A stretch of DNA of 64,000 bases from Candidatus Ferrigenium altingense (GTDB lineage Bacteria; Pseudomonadota; Gammaproteobacteria; Burkholderiales; Gallionellaceae): NCBI GenBank assembly GCA_020621985.1, contig JAHRYS010000001.1:124001-188000 (forward strand). The letters are read 5' to 3'. Below, piece after piece: positions 10,070 to 20,125 of this stretch; positions within the stretch are counted from its first letter, which is position 1, and each line of letters opens with the position of its first letter. The notes under the pieces are model-generated. The model did not search any database, had not been told where the DNA came from, and saw only the letters and a program-made list of their open reading frames with translations. Made by a program: the position numbers and the translations under genes.

Positions 10070-11020
10070 TTGAACACGCAAACCAAAAACACCAAAATCA
10101 TCGAGGTCTCCGCCGCCGTCCTGCAAAAACCCGACGACTCCTTCCTCCTCGCCCAACGCCCCTCCGACAAGATATGGGCAGGCTACTGGGAATTCCCCGG
10201 CGGCAAGATCGAGCTCGGCGAAACCCCTTACCACGCGCTGGTGCGCGAGCTGCGCGAAGAGTTGGGTATCGAGGTCGAGACCGCGTATCCGTGGCTTACC
10301 CGCGTGTTCACCTATCCGCACGCGACGGTGAAGCTGAATTTCTTCCGCGTGACGGAATGGCGCGGGGAGCTGCATCCGCATGAAGGCCAGCAATTCTCCT
10401 GGCAACATGCGACGGAGGTTTCAGTTGATCCCATCCTCCCCGCCAATGCCCCCATCCTGCGCGCGCTGGAGTTGCCTTTCCTGTATGCCATCAGCAATGC
10501 CACAGAGCTGGGTGTGAAAGAGTTTCTGCTGCGGCTGGAGCGCGCGCTGGGCAATGGGCTGCGGCTGGTGCAGTTACGTGAGAAAAATTTGGCGCACGAC
10601 GAGTTGCGCGAATTGGCACGGCGTGTGACGGCGCTGGCTCACGCGCATGGCGCGAAGGTGCTGCTTAACGGCGATGCCGAACTGGCGCAGGAGGTGGGGG
10701 CGGACGGCGTGCAGTTGACGGCCACGCAGCTCGCCGGATTGCGCGAGCGGCCTGCCGTGGATTGGTGCGCGGCTTCCTGCCACGATGCGGCGGAATTGCG
10801 CCGTGCCGAGGCGCTGGGTTGCGACTTTGCGCTGCTGAGTCCGGTGCTGCCGACATTATCCCATCCCGGTGCGCCGCCGCTGGGCTGGGAGAATTTCGCG
10901 GCTATCGCGGCGGGCTCATCCATTCCGGTGTATGCGCTGGGCGGTTTGACGCACGGTGACATGCAGACCGCTTGGCGGCACGGCGCGCACGGGATTTCTC
11001 TATTGCGTCAGGCTTGGTGA
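10070..11020 (+). CDS. Nudix hydrolase (MutT-like) fused to a ThiE-like TIM-barrel domain
   Basis: A 316-residue two-domain protein. Residues about 10-130 are a MutT-type Nudix hydrolase with a complete Nudix box starting GGKIELGE and ending REELGI; MutT removes 8-oxo-dGTP from the nucleotide pool. Residues about 140-316 match the thiamine-phosphate-synthase-like domain commonly fused to MutT in beta- and gammaproteobacteria ([30 protein letters not shown]). The start is TTG at 10070, because an in-frame TGA lies just upstream and a GAAAG is 6 bases before; no ATG is available. Its end overlaps the converging yacG by 13 bases. Whether the ThiE-like part is catalytic is unclear. Confidence 0.85.
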   Translation: MNTQTKNTKIIEVSAAVLQKPDDSFLLAQRPSDKIWAGYWEFPGGKIELGETPYHALVRELREELGIEVETAYPWLTRVFTYPHATVKLNFFRVTEWRGELHPHEGQQFSWQHATEVSVDPILPANAPILRALELPFLYAISNATELGVKEFLLRLERALGNGLRLVQLREKNLAHDELRELARRVTALAHAHGAKVLLNGDAELAQEVGADGVQLTATQLAGLRERPAVDWCAASCHDAAELRRAEALGCDFALLSPVLPTLSHPGAPPLGWENFAAIAAGSSIPVYALGGLTHGDMQTAWRHGAHGISLLRQAW

Positions 11021-11199
11021 TCGGGCGGGAGCAATTCCTGTTCGCGCTGTTCGACGCGATATTCCTCATTCGCCCACTTGCCCAGGTCGATCAGCTTGCA
11101 GCGTTCGCTGCAAAACGGGCGGAAGCGGTTATTGGTGTCCCATTGATGTTCTTTGCCGCAATGCGGGCAGGTGACGATCGGCGGTGCTTTGGCTGGCAT
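11008..11199 (-). CDS. yacG: DNA gyrase inhibitor YacG, zinc-binding
   Basis: A 63-residue protein with the YacG zinc ribbon: CPHCGK in the N-terminal third and [14 protein letters not shown] in the middle, giving a Cys4 site. In E. coli YacG binds GyrB and blocks its DNA binding. Start taken at the ATG at 11199, which lies just before the zinc site as in other YacG proteins; the open frame continues upstream but that part is not YacG-like. It is the last gene of the run pilC, pilD, coaE, zapD, yacG, the standard order in proteobacteria. Confidence 0.9.
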   Translation of the reverse strand: MPAKAPPIVTCPHCGKEHQWDTNNRFRPFCSERCKLIDLGKWANEEYRVEQREQELLPPDHQA

Positions 11200-11204
11200 T
11201 ATGG

Positions 11205-12026
11205 TTATGACGGGAGGCTGCAGAAGGTCAGGTCGAACGGCACATCCTGTTCGAACAGGGTGGTTTTTGCGGCATAGTTGGCGGCGATGAAGCGGATGTT
11301 GATCGCATATTTGTTGGCGCCGACTTCGGGGATGCAAGCCAGATCGCTGCTCAGGCTGACGCGCAGCATCTGCGCGACGCGCCCGCCCTGCATTTGCTGG
11401 AAAGAGCCGTGGTGCGCGGTGAAGTGGAGCACCTTGCCGCTTTCGCGCAACAGGCGCAGGATGATTTCCAGACCGCTGCGCAAGGGCAGGAACGGAACCA
11501 GCCAAGCCTGCAAATTTTCGCGCCGCGTGCCGGCATCCTGTTCCTGCCAGTAGTGATAGGAAGGCAGGTCGAACTCACAGGTGCCGCCCGGCATGACGGC
11601 GCGCTGCTTGATGCCCATCAGCCATTCGTTTTCGCGCAGATGCTGGCCGGTTTTGCCGGGCATAGCGAGGATGTCCGCGGACGCGCCTTCAATCTCCGCG
11701 AGGATGGCATCCAGCGCGCCTTCGGAAATTGCGGGATTGTTATGCAGGGCGGAAAGGTTGCGCTTCTGGCGTTCCAGTTCCTGCAACAGTTCGGATTTCA
11801 GGTCGGCGCGGCTGGCTACCTCAAGGATTTCAAACAGGGTGATCAGCGCGGCATGGTGATCCATGCCTTGCGCATATTCGATGAAGTGCGCCATGCGTGC
11901 GAACAAGTCCTCCAGGCGCAACAGGGTGCGCACTTTTTCGTTGAGAGGAAACTCGTAGTCGATCACGGCGGCATGGGCGGATAATTTCAGTTGCGAAAGA
12001 TATATGGGATTCCCTTGTATCGTCAA
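11205..12026 (-). CDS. zapD: Cell division protein ZapD
   Basis: A member of the ZapD (YacF) family, which bundles FtsZ filaments at the division ring. The family start region [19 protein letters not shown], the conserved [21 protein letters not shown] block and the C-terminal beta domain (GEYEF-like, TFCSLPS end) are visible. The TTG at 12026 directly follows the coaE stop codon and gives 273 residues; a GTG at 11966 gives 253 residues and begins where most ZapD proteins begin, so the true start may be the GTG. It lies between coaE and yacG with short gaps, consistent with one transcript. Confidence 0.9.
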   Translation of the reverse strand: MTIQGNPIYLSQLKLSAHAAVIDYEFPLNEKVRTLLRLEDLFARMAHFIEYAQGMDHHAALITLFEILEVASRADLKSELLQELERQKRNLSALHNNPAISEGALDAILAEIEGASADILAMPGKTGQHLRENEWLMGIKQRAVMPGGTCEFDLPSYHYWQEQDAGTRRENLQAWLVPFLPLRSGLEIILRLLRESGKVLHFTAHHGSFQQMQGGRVAQMLRVSLSSDLACIPEVGANKYAINIRFIAANYAAKTTLFEQDVPFDLTFCSLPS

Positions 12027-12632
12027 TTACTGTTTTGTGTTTTTCGCATAACGTTTATGCAGCGCGGCAACCTGCACGGCCAGGTTGTCCAGCCCGGCAT
12101 CGTTGCGGATGACGTCGTCGGCCAATTGCAGCCGTTCGGCGCGCGGGGTTTGCCGGGCGATGATGGCGCGCACTTCCGCTTCGCTCATGCGGCTGCGCCC
12201 GATGACGCGCGCAATCTGGGTGTTTTCGTCGCAATCCACCACCAGCACGCGCTGCACCAGTTGCCGGAAGGTGCGGCTTTCGGGCAGCAGCGGCACGATG
12301 ACGAGAATGTAGGGTTTGGCCTGCAATTGCGGCAACTGCGCGTTGGCCTGTTCGAATATCAGGGGGTGCAGGATATGCTCCAGCCGCTGCTTGGCGGCGG
12401 CATCCGAAAAGATCAGCGCGCGCATCCTGGCACGATCCAGTGCGCCGTCATCCGTGAGGTAGTCGTCGCCGAAGGCGGCGCGGATCGCCGCGATGGCTAC
12501 ACCGCCGGCCTGTGTCAGTTGATGGGCGATGGCGTCCGTGTCGATAATGCCCGCGCCATGCTCCGCAAACAGCGCGGCGACGGTGCTCTTGCCGCTGCCG
12601 ATCCCGCCGGTGAGCCCGATAATCGGGATCAT
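12027..12632 (-). CDS. coaE: Dephospho-CoA kinase
   Basis: A 201-residue CoaE that phosphorylates dephospho-CoA at the 3' hydroxyl in the last step of coenzyme A synthesis. Walker A is GGIGSGKST at residues 9-17; the DTD motif follows at about 32 (IIDTDAIAHQL), and HPLI and the R-x-x-R lid region (VIGRSRMSEAEVRAII) are present. The ATG at 12632 overlaps the pilD stop codon by 4 bases (ATGA), which decides the start and indicates translational coupling. Confidence 0.95.
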   Translation of the reverse strand: MIPIIGLTGGIGSGKSTVAALFAEHGAGIIDTDAIAHQLTQAGGVAIAAIRAAFGDDYLTDDGALDRARMRALIFSDAAAKQRLEHILHPLIFEQANAQLPQLQAKPYILVIVPLLPESRTFRQLVQRVLVVDCDENTQIARVIGRSRMSEAEVRAIIARQTPRAERLQLADDVIRNDAGLDNLAVQVAALHKRYAKNTKQ

Positions 12633-13498
12633 GGGGTGGCGAGCAGTTGCAGGTAACCCTGTGTCAGTGTTTGCCCCCAGAATAGCGCGATCAGCCCGCC
12701 GCCCGCCAGATACGGGCCGAACGGAATGGGGATGTTGCGGCCCTGCTTTGCCGCAACAATGAGAGTAATGCCGACCACCGCACCCACTATCGAGGACAGC
12801 ATGATGATGAGCGGCAGCATTTGCCAACCCATCCAGGCGCCCAGCGCGGCGAGCAGTTTGAAGTCGCCGTAGCCCATGCCTTCCTTGCCGGTGGCGAGCT
12901 TGAACAGCCAGTACACGCACCATAGCGCGAGATAACCGAATATTGCGCCCAGCACCGCGCTGTGCAAATCGGTAAAGACGCCGGACAGGTTGAACAGCAG
13001 GCCCGCCCAGAGCAGCGGCAGGGTGATGTCGTCCGGCAGCAGTTGCGTATCGAAATCGATCGCCGTGAGTGCCAGCAATGCCCAGATGAGCAGCACCGCG
13101 CCGGCTGCCGCCCAGCCGAAGCCGAAGTGCCAGGCTGCAAATCCGCACAGCAGGCCGCTGATCGCCTCGATGACCGGATAGCGCGGCGAGATGGCCGCGC
13201 CGCAGCCCTTGCACTTGCCGCGCAATAGCAGGTAACTGATGACGGGAATGTTTTCCCACGCGCTGATGGCGTGATTGCAATGCGGGCAGGCGGAACGCGG
13301 AACAACGAGATTATAGGCGGGGGCGGCCGCCGGTTCCTCGCCGCGCAGTTCGGCGCATTGTTGTTGCCAGCCAAGCTCCATCATTTTCGGCAAGCGGTGG
13401 ATCACCACATTCAGGAAGCTGCCGACCATCAGCCCGAGAAATATCCACACGCCAATGAATGCGGCGGGAACCGTTTGCAGGAGTTCCAGGAAACTCAT
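12629..13498 (-). CDS. pilD: Prepilin leader peptidase / N-methyltransferase PilD
   Basis: A 289-residue polytopic protein. PilD cleaves the leader of type IV prepilins and pseudopilins and methylates the new N-terminus, in the inner membrane. The N-terminal domain has GSFLNVVIHRLP and the zinc Cys pairs CPHC and CKGC; the catalytic aspartates are in AIDFDTQLLPD and GMGYGDFKL. The ATG at 13498 starts the conserved region MSFLELLQ; the frame is open further upstream through a purine-rich repeat that is not coding-like. It should process the pseudopilin encoded at 37664-38347. Confidence 0.95.
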   Translation of the reverse strand: MSFLELLQTVPAAFIGVWIFLGLMVGSFLNVVIHRLPKMMELGWQQQCAELRGEEPAAAPAYNLVVPRSACPHCNHAISAWENIPVISYLLLRGKCKGCGAAISPRYPVIEAISGLLCGFAAWHFGFGWAAAGAVLLIWALLALTAIDFDTQLLPDDITLPLLWAGLLFNLSGVFTDLHSAVLGAIFGYLALWCVYWLFKLATGKEGMGYGDFKLLAALGAWMGWQMLPLIIMLSSIVGAVVGITLIVAAKQGRNIPIPFGPYLAGGGLIALFWGQTLTQGYLQLLATP

Positions 13499-13617
13499 TG
13501 GCTTGAGCGGGGAGTGGGGAGTGGAAAGTAGTGGGTAGCGAGTAGTGAGTGGCGAGTGGTTGCACTTTCCACGTTGCACCTTCCACTTGCTACTCTCCAC
13601 TTACTACTCACTATCTT
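13499..13617. repeat. Purine-rich inverted repeat between pilC and pilD
   Basis: Blocks such as GGGGAGTGGGGAGTGGAAAG are followed by their pyrimidine-rich complements (ACTTTCCAC, CTTCCACTTGC, CTCCACTTACTACTC), so the region can fold as a long imperfect hairpin. It belongs to a family that recurs at 14905-14989, 46140-46215, 52273-52371, 53336-53424, 54564-54647 and 56505-56655. Confidence 0.7.
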
Positions 13618-13619
13618 CA

Positions 13620-14837
13620 TCAAACCACTTGGCCCATCTTGAAGATCGGCAGGTACATCGCCACCACCATCCCGCCGATCAGTGTGCCGAGCACCACCAT
13701 GATGATCGGCTCCATCAGGCTGGACAGCGCTTCCACCGCGTCGTCCACTTCGGCCTCGTAAAAATCGGCTACCTTGCTCAGCATCGCATCCAGTGAGCCG
13801 GCTTCTTCGCCGATCGCCACCATTTGCAGCACCATGCTCGGGAACACTTCGGTATTCTGCATGGCCACGGTCAGGCTGTTGCCGGTGGTGACCTCGCGCT
13901 GGATATATTTCGTGGCATCGAAATACACCGCATTGCCCGCCGCTCCCGCCACAGAATCGAAGGCCTCGACCAGAGGCACGCCGGCGGCGAACATGGTGGC
14001 AAGCGTGCGGCTCCAGCGCGCGATGCTGGCTTTGCGGATCAGTTCGCCGAAGATGGGCAGTTTCAACAGTAGTCGATCCATGACAGTCTGCATCTTTTTG
14101 CTGCGCTTCCAGAAGTAGAAGAAGGTGTAAAAGCCGCCGCCGATCCCGCCGAAAATCAGCCACCAGTAAGTCACAAAGATATCTGAGATGGCCATGATGA
14201 ACAATGTCGGTGCAGGCAAATCCGCGCCAAAACTGGAGAATAATTCCTTGAAAGCGGGAATCACGAAAATCATGATCACGGCGGTGATGACGAAGGCGAT
14301 AACGATGATGGAAATCGGGTAGAACAACGCCGATTTGATCTTGCTCTTGATGGCCTGGATCTTTTCCTTGTAGGTTGCCAGCCGGTCCAGCAGGCTGTCC
14401 AGGATACCCGCCGCCTCGCCTGCGCCGATCAGGTTGCAATACAGTTCATCGAAATACAGCGGGTATTTTTTGAAAGCCTGTTGCAGGCTGCTGCCGGTTT
14501 CGACGTCGGTTTTGATGTCGAACAGCAGCCGCGCCACGGAGGGGTTGCTGTGCCCCTTGCCGACGATGTCGAATGCCTGCAACAGCGGCACGCCGGATTT
14601 CATCATGGTGGCAAGCTGGCGGGTGAACAGCGAGATATCTTTTTCGGAGACTTTTTGAGTGCTGCCGCGCAGCCGTTTTACCTTTGAGACGTTGATGCCC
14701 TGGCGGCGCAGATGGGCGGACACGCTGGCCTCGCCGGGTGCGCGCATCTCGCCTTTGATCCGCTTGCCGGTTTTGTCCTTGCCTTCCCAGAGATAGGAAT
14801 ATTCTTTTGCCTTCGCGGCTTTCGGTGCAACGGCCAT
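13620..14837 (-). CDS. pilC: Type IV pilus inner-membrane platform protein PilC
   Basis: A 405-residue T2SS_F/GspF family protein. PilC forms the inner-membrane platform with which the PilB and PilT ATPases interact during pilus extension and retraction. Two tandem T2SF domains are visible: FTRQLATMMKSGVPLLQAFDIV near residue 75 and the matching WSRTLATMFAAGVPLVEAFDSV near 275, each followed by a membrane helix. Length is normal. The pilB ATPase gene, which usually precedes pilC, is not here: upstream lies a CorB-like gene, so the pilus genes are split between loci. Confidence 0.94.
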   Translation of the reverse strand: MAVAPKAAKAKEYSYLWEGKDKTGKRIKGEMRAPGEASVSAHLRRQGINVSKVKRLRGSTQKVSEKDISLFTRQLATMMKSGVPLLQAFDIVGKGHSNPSVARLLFDIKTDVETGSSLQQAFKKYPLYFDELYCNLIGAGEAAGILDSLLDRLATYKEKIQAIKSKIKSALFYPISIIVIAFVITAVIMIFVIPAFKELFSSFGADLPAPTLFIMAISDIFVTYWWLIFGGIGGGFYTFFYFWKRSKKMQTVMDRLLLKLPIFGELIRKASIARWSRTLATMFAAGVPLVEAFDSVAGAAGNAVYFDATKYIQREVTTGNSLTVAMQNTEVFPSMVLQMVAIGEEAGSLDAMLSKVADFYEAEVDDAVEALSSLMEPIIMVVLGTLIGGMVVAMYLPIFKMGQVV

Positions 14838-14904
14838 AGGGGCTCCCTTGGGTCACTCTCTAAAATGTTGACGGGCATGATGCCGAGCTTTATGCCTCTT
14901 GTAA

Positions 14905-14989
14905 AGCTGAAGTGGAGAGTAGGGAGCAGGAAGTAGCGAGTGAGAAAACCCGCCCCACTTCCCACTAACTACTCACCACTTCCTATTCC
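14905..14989. repeat. Purine-rich inverted repeat between the CorB-like gene and pilC
   Basis: AGTGGAGAGTAGGGAGCAGGAAGTAG is partly complementary to the following CCACTTCCCACTAACTACTCACCACTTCC. Another member of the GGGAGTGG hairpin family, here without the GGCACTTCGTGCC core found in the chemotaxis-region copies. Confidence 0.6.
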
Positions 14990-16267
14990 TTATTGCTTGT
15001 TCGATTGCGCCGGAAAAATACGCGCCACTTTTACGATGCGATCCTGTGTCTGGATGATCTCGATGGGGTAACCCGCAATTTTCAGGCTGATGCCGGCCTC
15101 GGGCATATCCTCGAGATGTTCGAGAATCAGGCCGTTCAGCGTTTTCGCGCTGTCCAGCGGCAGGTGCAACCCCAGCTTGCGGTTCAGCTCGCGCAGGCTG
15201 CTGCTGCCTTCCAGCATGATGCTGCCATCTTCCTGGCGCAGGAATTTGCCGGTCTGCGCGGGGGATTGGGTGGTGAATTCGCCGACGATTTCTTCAAGAA
15301 TATTTTCCAGTGTCACCAGACCCAGCAGTTCGCCGTATTCGTCCACCACCAGCCCCAGCCGCGCGTGTCGTTCCTGAAATTGTTGCAGCTGCTTGAGCAG
15401 CGGCGTGTCGGAGGGGATGAAATAGGGTTCATTGAGGATTTCGTGCAGTTGCGCGACATCCAGCGTCGTTTCCTGCAACAGGGCCGGCACGCGTTTGAGA
15501 TGCAGGATGCCGATGATGTTGCTGGGCATGCCGTCATACACCGGCAGCAAGGTGTGGTGGCAGGTAATGATCTGCTGGCGCAATTCGTCGGCACCGGCGT
15601 TGATGTCCAGCGCCTCGATCTGGTTGCGCGGAACCATCACGTCGTTCACGGTGATGCGCTCCAGGTCGACCAGGTTCAGCAGCATCTTCTGGTGCTTGTG
15701 CGGCAGGAAATGCTCCGCGTCCAATACCAGCCCGCGCAATTCCTCCAGCGTCATTTTTTGCTTGCTCTGGTCGGTTTGCACCTTGATCCCGGGTATCCAC
15801 AGCAGCCCTCTGACAATCGCGGTCGCAACCGAAACAACCGGATGGAACAGGGTGATGAGCGGGGCGAGCAGATAGCTGGAAGGCAAGGCGATGCGCTCCG
15901 GATGGCTGGAGGCAATGATTTTCGGCATGATCTCGCTGAATACCAGCAGCACGAAGGTGATCCCCAGCGTTCCCAGCAGCAGGGTCAACTCCTCGGCGCC
16001 GAACAGCCGCATGATGACCACGTTGGTGACGGCTGCGGCGGCCACATTCAATAAAGTGTTGCCGAACAGGATCGAGCCAAGCAGCTTGTCCACCTTGGCG
16101 AGTAGCCGGGAGGTCAGCTTTGCGCTTTTGTTTCCCTTGCGCACCAGCATGTTTAACCGGTAGCGGTTGATCGCCATCATCGAGGTTTCGGCGGCGGAAA
16201 ACCATGCGCCAAAGATGATCAGCAACAACAATGCGCCGAGTAGCGCGCCTAAAGAGATGTCTTCCAA
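14990..16267 (-). CDS. CNNM/CorB-like transporter with CBS pair and CorC/HlyC domain
   Basis: A 425-residue protein with an N-terminal DUF21/CNNM membrane domain of about four helices (residues 8-190; SAAETSMMAINRYRL and FSEIMPKIIA are family marks), a CBS-domain pair (about 205-335; VNDVMVPRNQIEAL, LGLVVDEYGELLGLVTLENILEEIVG) and a C-terminal CorC/HlyC domain (340-415). Proteins of this type (E. coli YfjD/CorB, CNNM) are linked to magnesium and cobalt efflux or homeostasis. The older name haemolysin-related protein is misleading. It lies between lgt and pilC on the same strand. Confidence 0.88.
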   Translation of the reverse strand: MEDISLGALLGALLLLIIFGAWFSAAETSMMAINRYRLNMLVRKGNKSAKLTSRLLAKVDKLLGSILFGNTLLNVAAAAVTNVVIMRLFGAEELTLLLGTLGITFVLLVFSEIMPKIIASSHPERIALPSSYLLAPLITLFHPVVSVATAIVRGLLWIPGIKVQTDQSKQKMTLEELRGLVLDAEHFLPHKHQKMLLNLVDLERITVNDVMVPRNQIEALDINAGADELRQQIITCHHTLLPVYDGMPSNIIGILHLKRVPALLQETTLDVAQLHEILNEPYFIPSDTPLLKQLQQFQERHARLGLVVDEYGELLGLVTLENILEEIVGEFTTQSPAQTGKFLRQEDGSIMLEGSSSLRELNRKLGLHLPLDSAKTLNGLILEHLEDMPEAGISLKIAGYPIEIIQTQDRIVKVARIFPAQSNKQ

Positions 16268-16323
16268 GTTGGGGTTTCAGTGATATTTGACGGTGGGAAT
16301 AGTGTGCCAGAGGTGTGAGGGTG

Positions 16324-17106
16324 TCAAGCGGCGCGCCGGGTGCTCAGCACCATCAGCAACACTCCGGCGAGCACCATCGGCAGGCTCAGCCATTGGCCCA
16401 TGCTCATGCCGAATGACAGCAAACCGAGAAAGTCATCCGGTTCGCGGCTAAACTCCGCAATAAAACGCAAGCCGCCGTAGCCGATCAGAAACAAGCCGGA
16501 TACCGCGCCGACGGGGCGCGGCTTGCGCGCATACAGCCACAGCAGCGCGAACAGCAGCACGCCTTCCAGCGCGAATTCGTAAAGCTGCGAAGGGTGGCGC
16601 GGCAGGTTGTCCACTTGCGGGAAAACCATCGCCCACGGCACATCGGCCGGCCTTCCCCACAATTCGCCGTTGATGAAATTGCCGAGGCGCCCAAAAGCCA
16701 GGCCGGGCGGCACCAGCGGGGCGATGAAGTCGGTCAGTTGCAGCCAGCGCAGCTTCTGTTTATGGGCGAGCCACGCCATCGCCACCAGTACGCCGAGAAA
16801 GCCGCCGTGGAACGACATGCCGCCTTGCCACACCGCAAAGATTTCCAGCGGATGGTTGAGGTAATAAGACGCTTTGTAGAAAAATACATAGCCCAGCCGC
16901 CCGCCGAGGATCACGCCGAGCACGCCGTAGAACAACAGGTCGTCGAGCAGTTTGGTGTTGATTTGCGGATGGTTCAGCGCGGCGATGCGTTTGCGCCCCA
17001 GCCACAGGAAGGCCATGAAGCCGGCGAGGTACATCAGCCCGTACCAGTGGATGGCGAGCGGGCCGAGTTGCACGGCGACGGGGTTGAATTGTGGATGAAC
17101 GATCAT
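16324..17106 (-). CDS. lgt: Prolipoprotein diacylglyceryl transferase
   Basis: A 260-residue integral membrane enzyme with about seven helices. Lgt transfers diacylglycerol from phosphatidylglycerol to the lipobox cysteine of prolipoproteins. The Lgt signature [14 protein letters not shown] lies near residue 140, and the N-terminal HWYGLMY and [10 protein letters not shown] blocks are present; the Arg and His residues implicated in catalysis are retained. Its substrates in this window would include the two cytochrome lipoproteins at 20126 and 34065. ATG at 17106 matches the usual N-terminus ([11 protein letters not shown]). Confidence 0.95.
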   Translation of the reverse strand: MIVHPQFNPVAVQLGPLAIHWYGLMYLAGFMAFLWLGRKRIAALNHPQINTKLLDDLLFYGVLGVILGGRLGYVFFYKASYYLNHPLEIFAVWQGGMSFHGGFLGVLVAMAWLAHKQKLRWLQLTDFIAPLVPPGLAFGRLGNFINGELWGRPADVPWAMVFPQVDNLPRHPSQLYEFALEGVLLFALLWLYARKPRPVGAVSGLFLIGYGGLRFIAEFSREPDDFLGLLSFGMSMGQWLSLPMVLAGVLLMVLSTRRAA

Positions 17107-17168
17107 GTATGAATCGGGTAAAATTGCAGCTTCGATTATACGTGTGCTTTATTCCGAAAACTGCAATC

Positions 17169-17285
17169 GTCCGCAGATTGCACAGATTAACGCAGATTAA
17201 AAACACATGCCGGGAATGTGTGTAGCCACCGTGCAAGCACAAAAGTTTCAGTGTGCTTGATTGATAATCTGCGTAATCTGCGGAC
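17169..17285. repeat. Inverted repeat pair between lgt and ilvD
   Basis: GTCCGCAGATTGCACAGATT at 17169-17188 is inverted at 17266-17285 (AATCTGCGTAATCTGCGGAC). The same pair, with similar spacing, recurs at 33740-33866. It fills most of the 220-base gap between two divergent genes; no promoter could be assigned with confidence. Confidence 0.75.
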
Positions 17286-17326
17286 TGAAACGTTTTTCCA
17301 AAGTTTAATTTTCAAAGAGAGACATC

Positions 17327-19177
17327 ATGCCCGCTTACCGTTCCCGCACCTCCACGCATGGCCGCAACATGGCCGGCGCACGCGCCTTGTGGCGCGCCAC
17401 CGGCATGACCGAAGGCGACTTCGGCAAGCCGATCATCGCGATCGCCAACTCGTTCACCCAGTTCGTGCCCGGCCACGTGCACCTCAAGGATATGGGGCAA
17501 CTGGTGGCTCGTGAAATTGAAAAAGCGGGCGGCATCGCCAAGGAGTTCAACACCATCGCGGTGGATGACGGCATCGCGATGGGGCACGCCGGGATGCTGT
17601 ATTCGCTGCCCTCCCGCGAACTGATCGCCGACAGCGTGGAATACATGGTCAACGCGCATTGCGCCGACGCGCTGGTGTGCATCTCCAACTGCGACAAGAT
17701 CACGCCGGGGATGGTGATGGCGGCGATGCGGTTAAACATTCCGGTGGTGTTCGTCTCCGGCGGGCCGATGGAGGCGGGCAAAGTAACTTGGCAGGGCAAG
17801 ACCAAGGGGCTGGATCTGGTGGATGCGATGGTCGCGGCGGCGGACGACAAAATCAGCGCGGAGGAATGCGAAGCCATCGAGCGCTCCGCCTGCCCGACCT
17901 GCGGCTCCTGTTCCGGCATGTTCACCGCCAATTCGATGAACTGCCTGACCGAGGCGCTGGGGCTGTCGCTGCCCGGCAACGGCACGCTGGTGGCGACGCA
18001 CGCCGAACGCAAGCAGTTGTTCCTGCGCGCCGGACGCGTGATCGTCGAGCTGTGCCGGCGTTACTACGAGCAGGATGACGCCGGTGTGCTGCCGCGTTCC
18101 ATCGCCACGTTCGAGGCGTTCGAGAATGCGATGACGCTGGATATTTCGATGGGCGGCTCGACCAACACCGTGCTGCATCTGCTGGCGATCGCGCATGAAG
18201 CGGAAGTGGCGTTCACCATGCGGGATATGGACCGGCTGTCGCGCCATGTGCCGACCTTGTGCAAGGTTGCGCCCAACTCCGAATACCACATGGAGGACGT
18301 GCATCGCGCCGGCGGCATCCCGGCAATCCTGGGCGAACTGGATCGCGCCGGCCTGTTGCACGCCGATGCCAAAACGATATACAGCCCGACCCTGCGCGAT
18401 GCGCTCACGCAGTGGGATATAGCTCAGACCACTGATGAAGCGGTGAAAAAATTCTTCCGCGCGGCGCCCGGCGGGATTATCACCACTCTCGCCTTCTCGC
18501 AATCCATGCTTTACCCGGATCTGGATGCCGATCGCAGCAACGGCTGCATCCGCGACCAGGCACATGCTTACAGCCAGGATGGCGGGCTGGCGGTGTTGCA
18601 CGGCAATATCGCCGTGGATGGCTGCATCGTGAAATCCGCCGGGGTGGACGAAAGCATCCTGAAATTCACCGGGCGGGCGCGCGTGTTCGAAAGCCAGGAC
18701 GACGCGGTGGCCGCGATTCTTGCCGACCGGATCGTGGCGGGCGATGTGGTGGTGATCCGCTATGAAGGGCCGAAGGGCGGGCCGGGGATGCAGGAAATGC
18801 TCTATCCGACCAGCTACCTGAAATCGAAAGAACTGGGCAAGGTGTGCGCGCTGCTCACCGACGGGCGTTTTTCCGGCGGAACCTCGGGCTTGAGTATCGG
18901 CCATGCCTCGCCGGAAGCCGCGCAGGGCGGCGCGATCGGCTTGGTGGAAGAGGGCGATACGATTGAAATCGATATTCCGCAACGCAGCATCACGCTGGCG
19001 ATTTCCGATACGGAAATGAAGCGCCGCCGCGCCGCGATGGAGGCGAAAGGCAAAAAATCCTGGCAGCCTGCCAGCCGTGAACGCCAGGTGTCCGCCGCAC
19101 TCAGGGCTTACGCCGCCATGACCACCTCTGCCGACAAGGGCGCGGTGCGCGACGTGGCGCAGGTGGAAGGAAAATAG
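17327..19177 (+). CDS. ilvD: Dihydroxy-acid dehydratase
   Basis: A 616-residue IlvD, the same length as E. coli IlvD. It dehydrates 2,3-dihydroxy-isovalerate and -methylvalerate in valine, leucine, isoleucine and pantothenate synthesis, using an iron-sulfur cluster. Cluster and signature cysteines are visible in CDKITPGM (about residue 122) and [18 protein letters not shown] (about 192-209), plus the C-terminal [15 protein letters not shown] block. ATG start preceded by AAAGAGAGACATC. It is followed after 2 bases by yeaD, so both are probably co-transcribed. Confidence 0.97.
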   Translation: MPAYRSRTSTHGRNMAGARALWRATGMTEGDFGKPIIAIANSFTQFVPGHVHLKDMGQLVAREIEKAGGIAKEFNTIAVDDGIAMGHAGMLYSLPSRELIADSVEYMVNAHCADALVCISNCDKITPGMVMAAMRLNIPVVFVSGGPMEAGKVTWQGKTKGLDLVDAMVAAADDKISAEECEAIERSACPTCGSCSGMFTANSMNCLTEALGLSLPGNGTLVATHAERKQLFLRAGRVIVELCRRYYEQDDAGVLPRSIATFEAFENAMTLDISMGGSTNTVLHLLAIAHEAEVAFTMRDMDRLSRHVPTLCKVAPNSEYHMEDVHRAGGIPAILGELDRAGLLHADAKTIYSPTLRDALTQWDIAQTTDEAVKKFFRAAPGGIITTLAFSQSMLYPDLDADRSNGCIRDQAHAYSQDGGLAVLHGNIAVDGCIVKSAGVDESILKFTGRARVFESQDDAVAAILADRIVAGDVVVIRYEGPKGGPGMQEMLYPTSYLKSKELGKVCALLTDGRFSGGTSGLSIGHASPEAAQGGAIGLVEEGDTIEIDIPQRSITLAISDTEMKRRRAAMEAKGKKSWQPASRERQVSAALRAYAAMTTSADKGAVRDVAQVEGK

Positions 19178-19179
19178 CG

Positions 19180-20091
19180 GTGACAACACCACAGTCATTG
19201 AATGCGCAATTCGCCATTCCCGAACAACTTAGCTTCCGCGAAGATTATAGCGGGCTGATCGTCGCGGAAATCAGCAACCCGCAAGCGACTGCATCGCTGT
19301 GCTTGCAGGGCGCGCACCTGATGGCTTGGCAACCCCGGAGCCAGGCCGTGCCGGTGCTGTGGCTGTCGCGCGACGCCAAACTGGCGGCGGGCAAGTCGAT
19401 ACGCGGCGGCGTACCGGTATGCTGGCCGTGGTTCGGCGCGCATGCTTCCGAGCCCGGCTTTCCCGCCCACGGCTACGCGCGCACGGTTCCCTGGCAAGTG
19501 GTTGAATCCGGCACTGAGCCGGATGGCGCGACACGCCTGACGCTGCGCCTGGTTGAAAGCGAAAAGACGCGGGCGCAGTGGCCGCATTCCTGCACGCTCG
19601 ATCTGACCGTGATCGTCGGCGAAAGGCTGCGCATGGAGCTGTCCACCGAAAACACCGGGGCATCCGATTTCGCGGTCAGCGAGGCCTTGCATGCTTATTT
19701 CCGGATCGGCGATATCGGCGCGGTGCATGTTGCCGGTTTGGCAGGTTGCGATTACTGGGACAAAGTGGGTGGCTCGACGCTCAAAAAACAAGATGACATA
19801 ATTCGATTTGCGGGCGAGACCGACCGCGTGTATATCAACACCGCCGCGGAGTGTGTGATCGAGGACGAACGGCTGAAGCGGCGCATTCATGTCGCCAAGT
19901 CCGGCAGCCTTTCCACCGTGGTGTGGACGCCGTGGACGGCGAAGGCCGACAGGATGGGCGACCTGGGGCAGCCGGACGGCTGGCGCGAAATGCTGTGCGT
20001 GGAATCGGCCAATGCAATTGAAAATACCGTCAGGGTCGCGGCGGGAACCGGGCATACGCTTATAGTAGAATATCGCGCCGAATCGTTATAG
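19180..20091 (+). CDS. yeaD: D-hexose-6-phosphate mutarotase (YeaD-like)
   Basis: A 303-residue aldose-1-epimerase superfamily protein. YeaD-type enzymes interconvert alpha and beta anomers of glucose 6-phosphate and related sugars. Family marks are GAHLMAWQP, SIRGGVPVCWPWFG, HGYARTVPW (with the catalytic His) and SEALHAYFRIGDI. The start is GTG at 19180, two bases after the ilvD stop. The C-terminus ends VEYRAESL. A decayed copy of this last part, about 80 bases, sits at 33949-34029 before a paralogous cytochrome gene. Confidence 0.88.
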   Translation: MTTPQSLNAQFAIPEQLSFREDYSGLIVAEISNPQATASLCLQGAHLMAWQPRSQAVPVLWLSRDAKLAAGKSIRGGVPVCWPWFGAHASEPGFPAHGYARTVPWQVVESGTEPDGATRLTLRLVESEKTRAQWPHSCTLDLTVIVGERLRMELSTENTGASDFAVSEALHAYFRIGDIGAVHVAGLAGCDYWDKVGGSTLKKQDDIIRFAGETDRVYINTAAECVIEDERLKRRIHVAKSGSLSTVVWTPWTAKADRMGDLGQPDGWREMLCVESANAIENTVRVAAGTGHTLIVEYRAESL

Positions 20092-20125
20092 TTTTTTAAA
20101 TCAAAAAACAGAAACAAGGAGAATC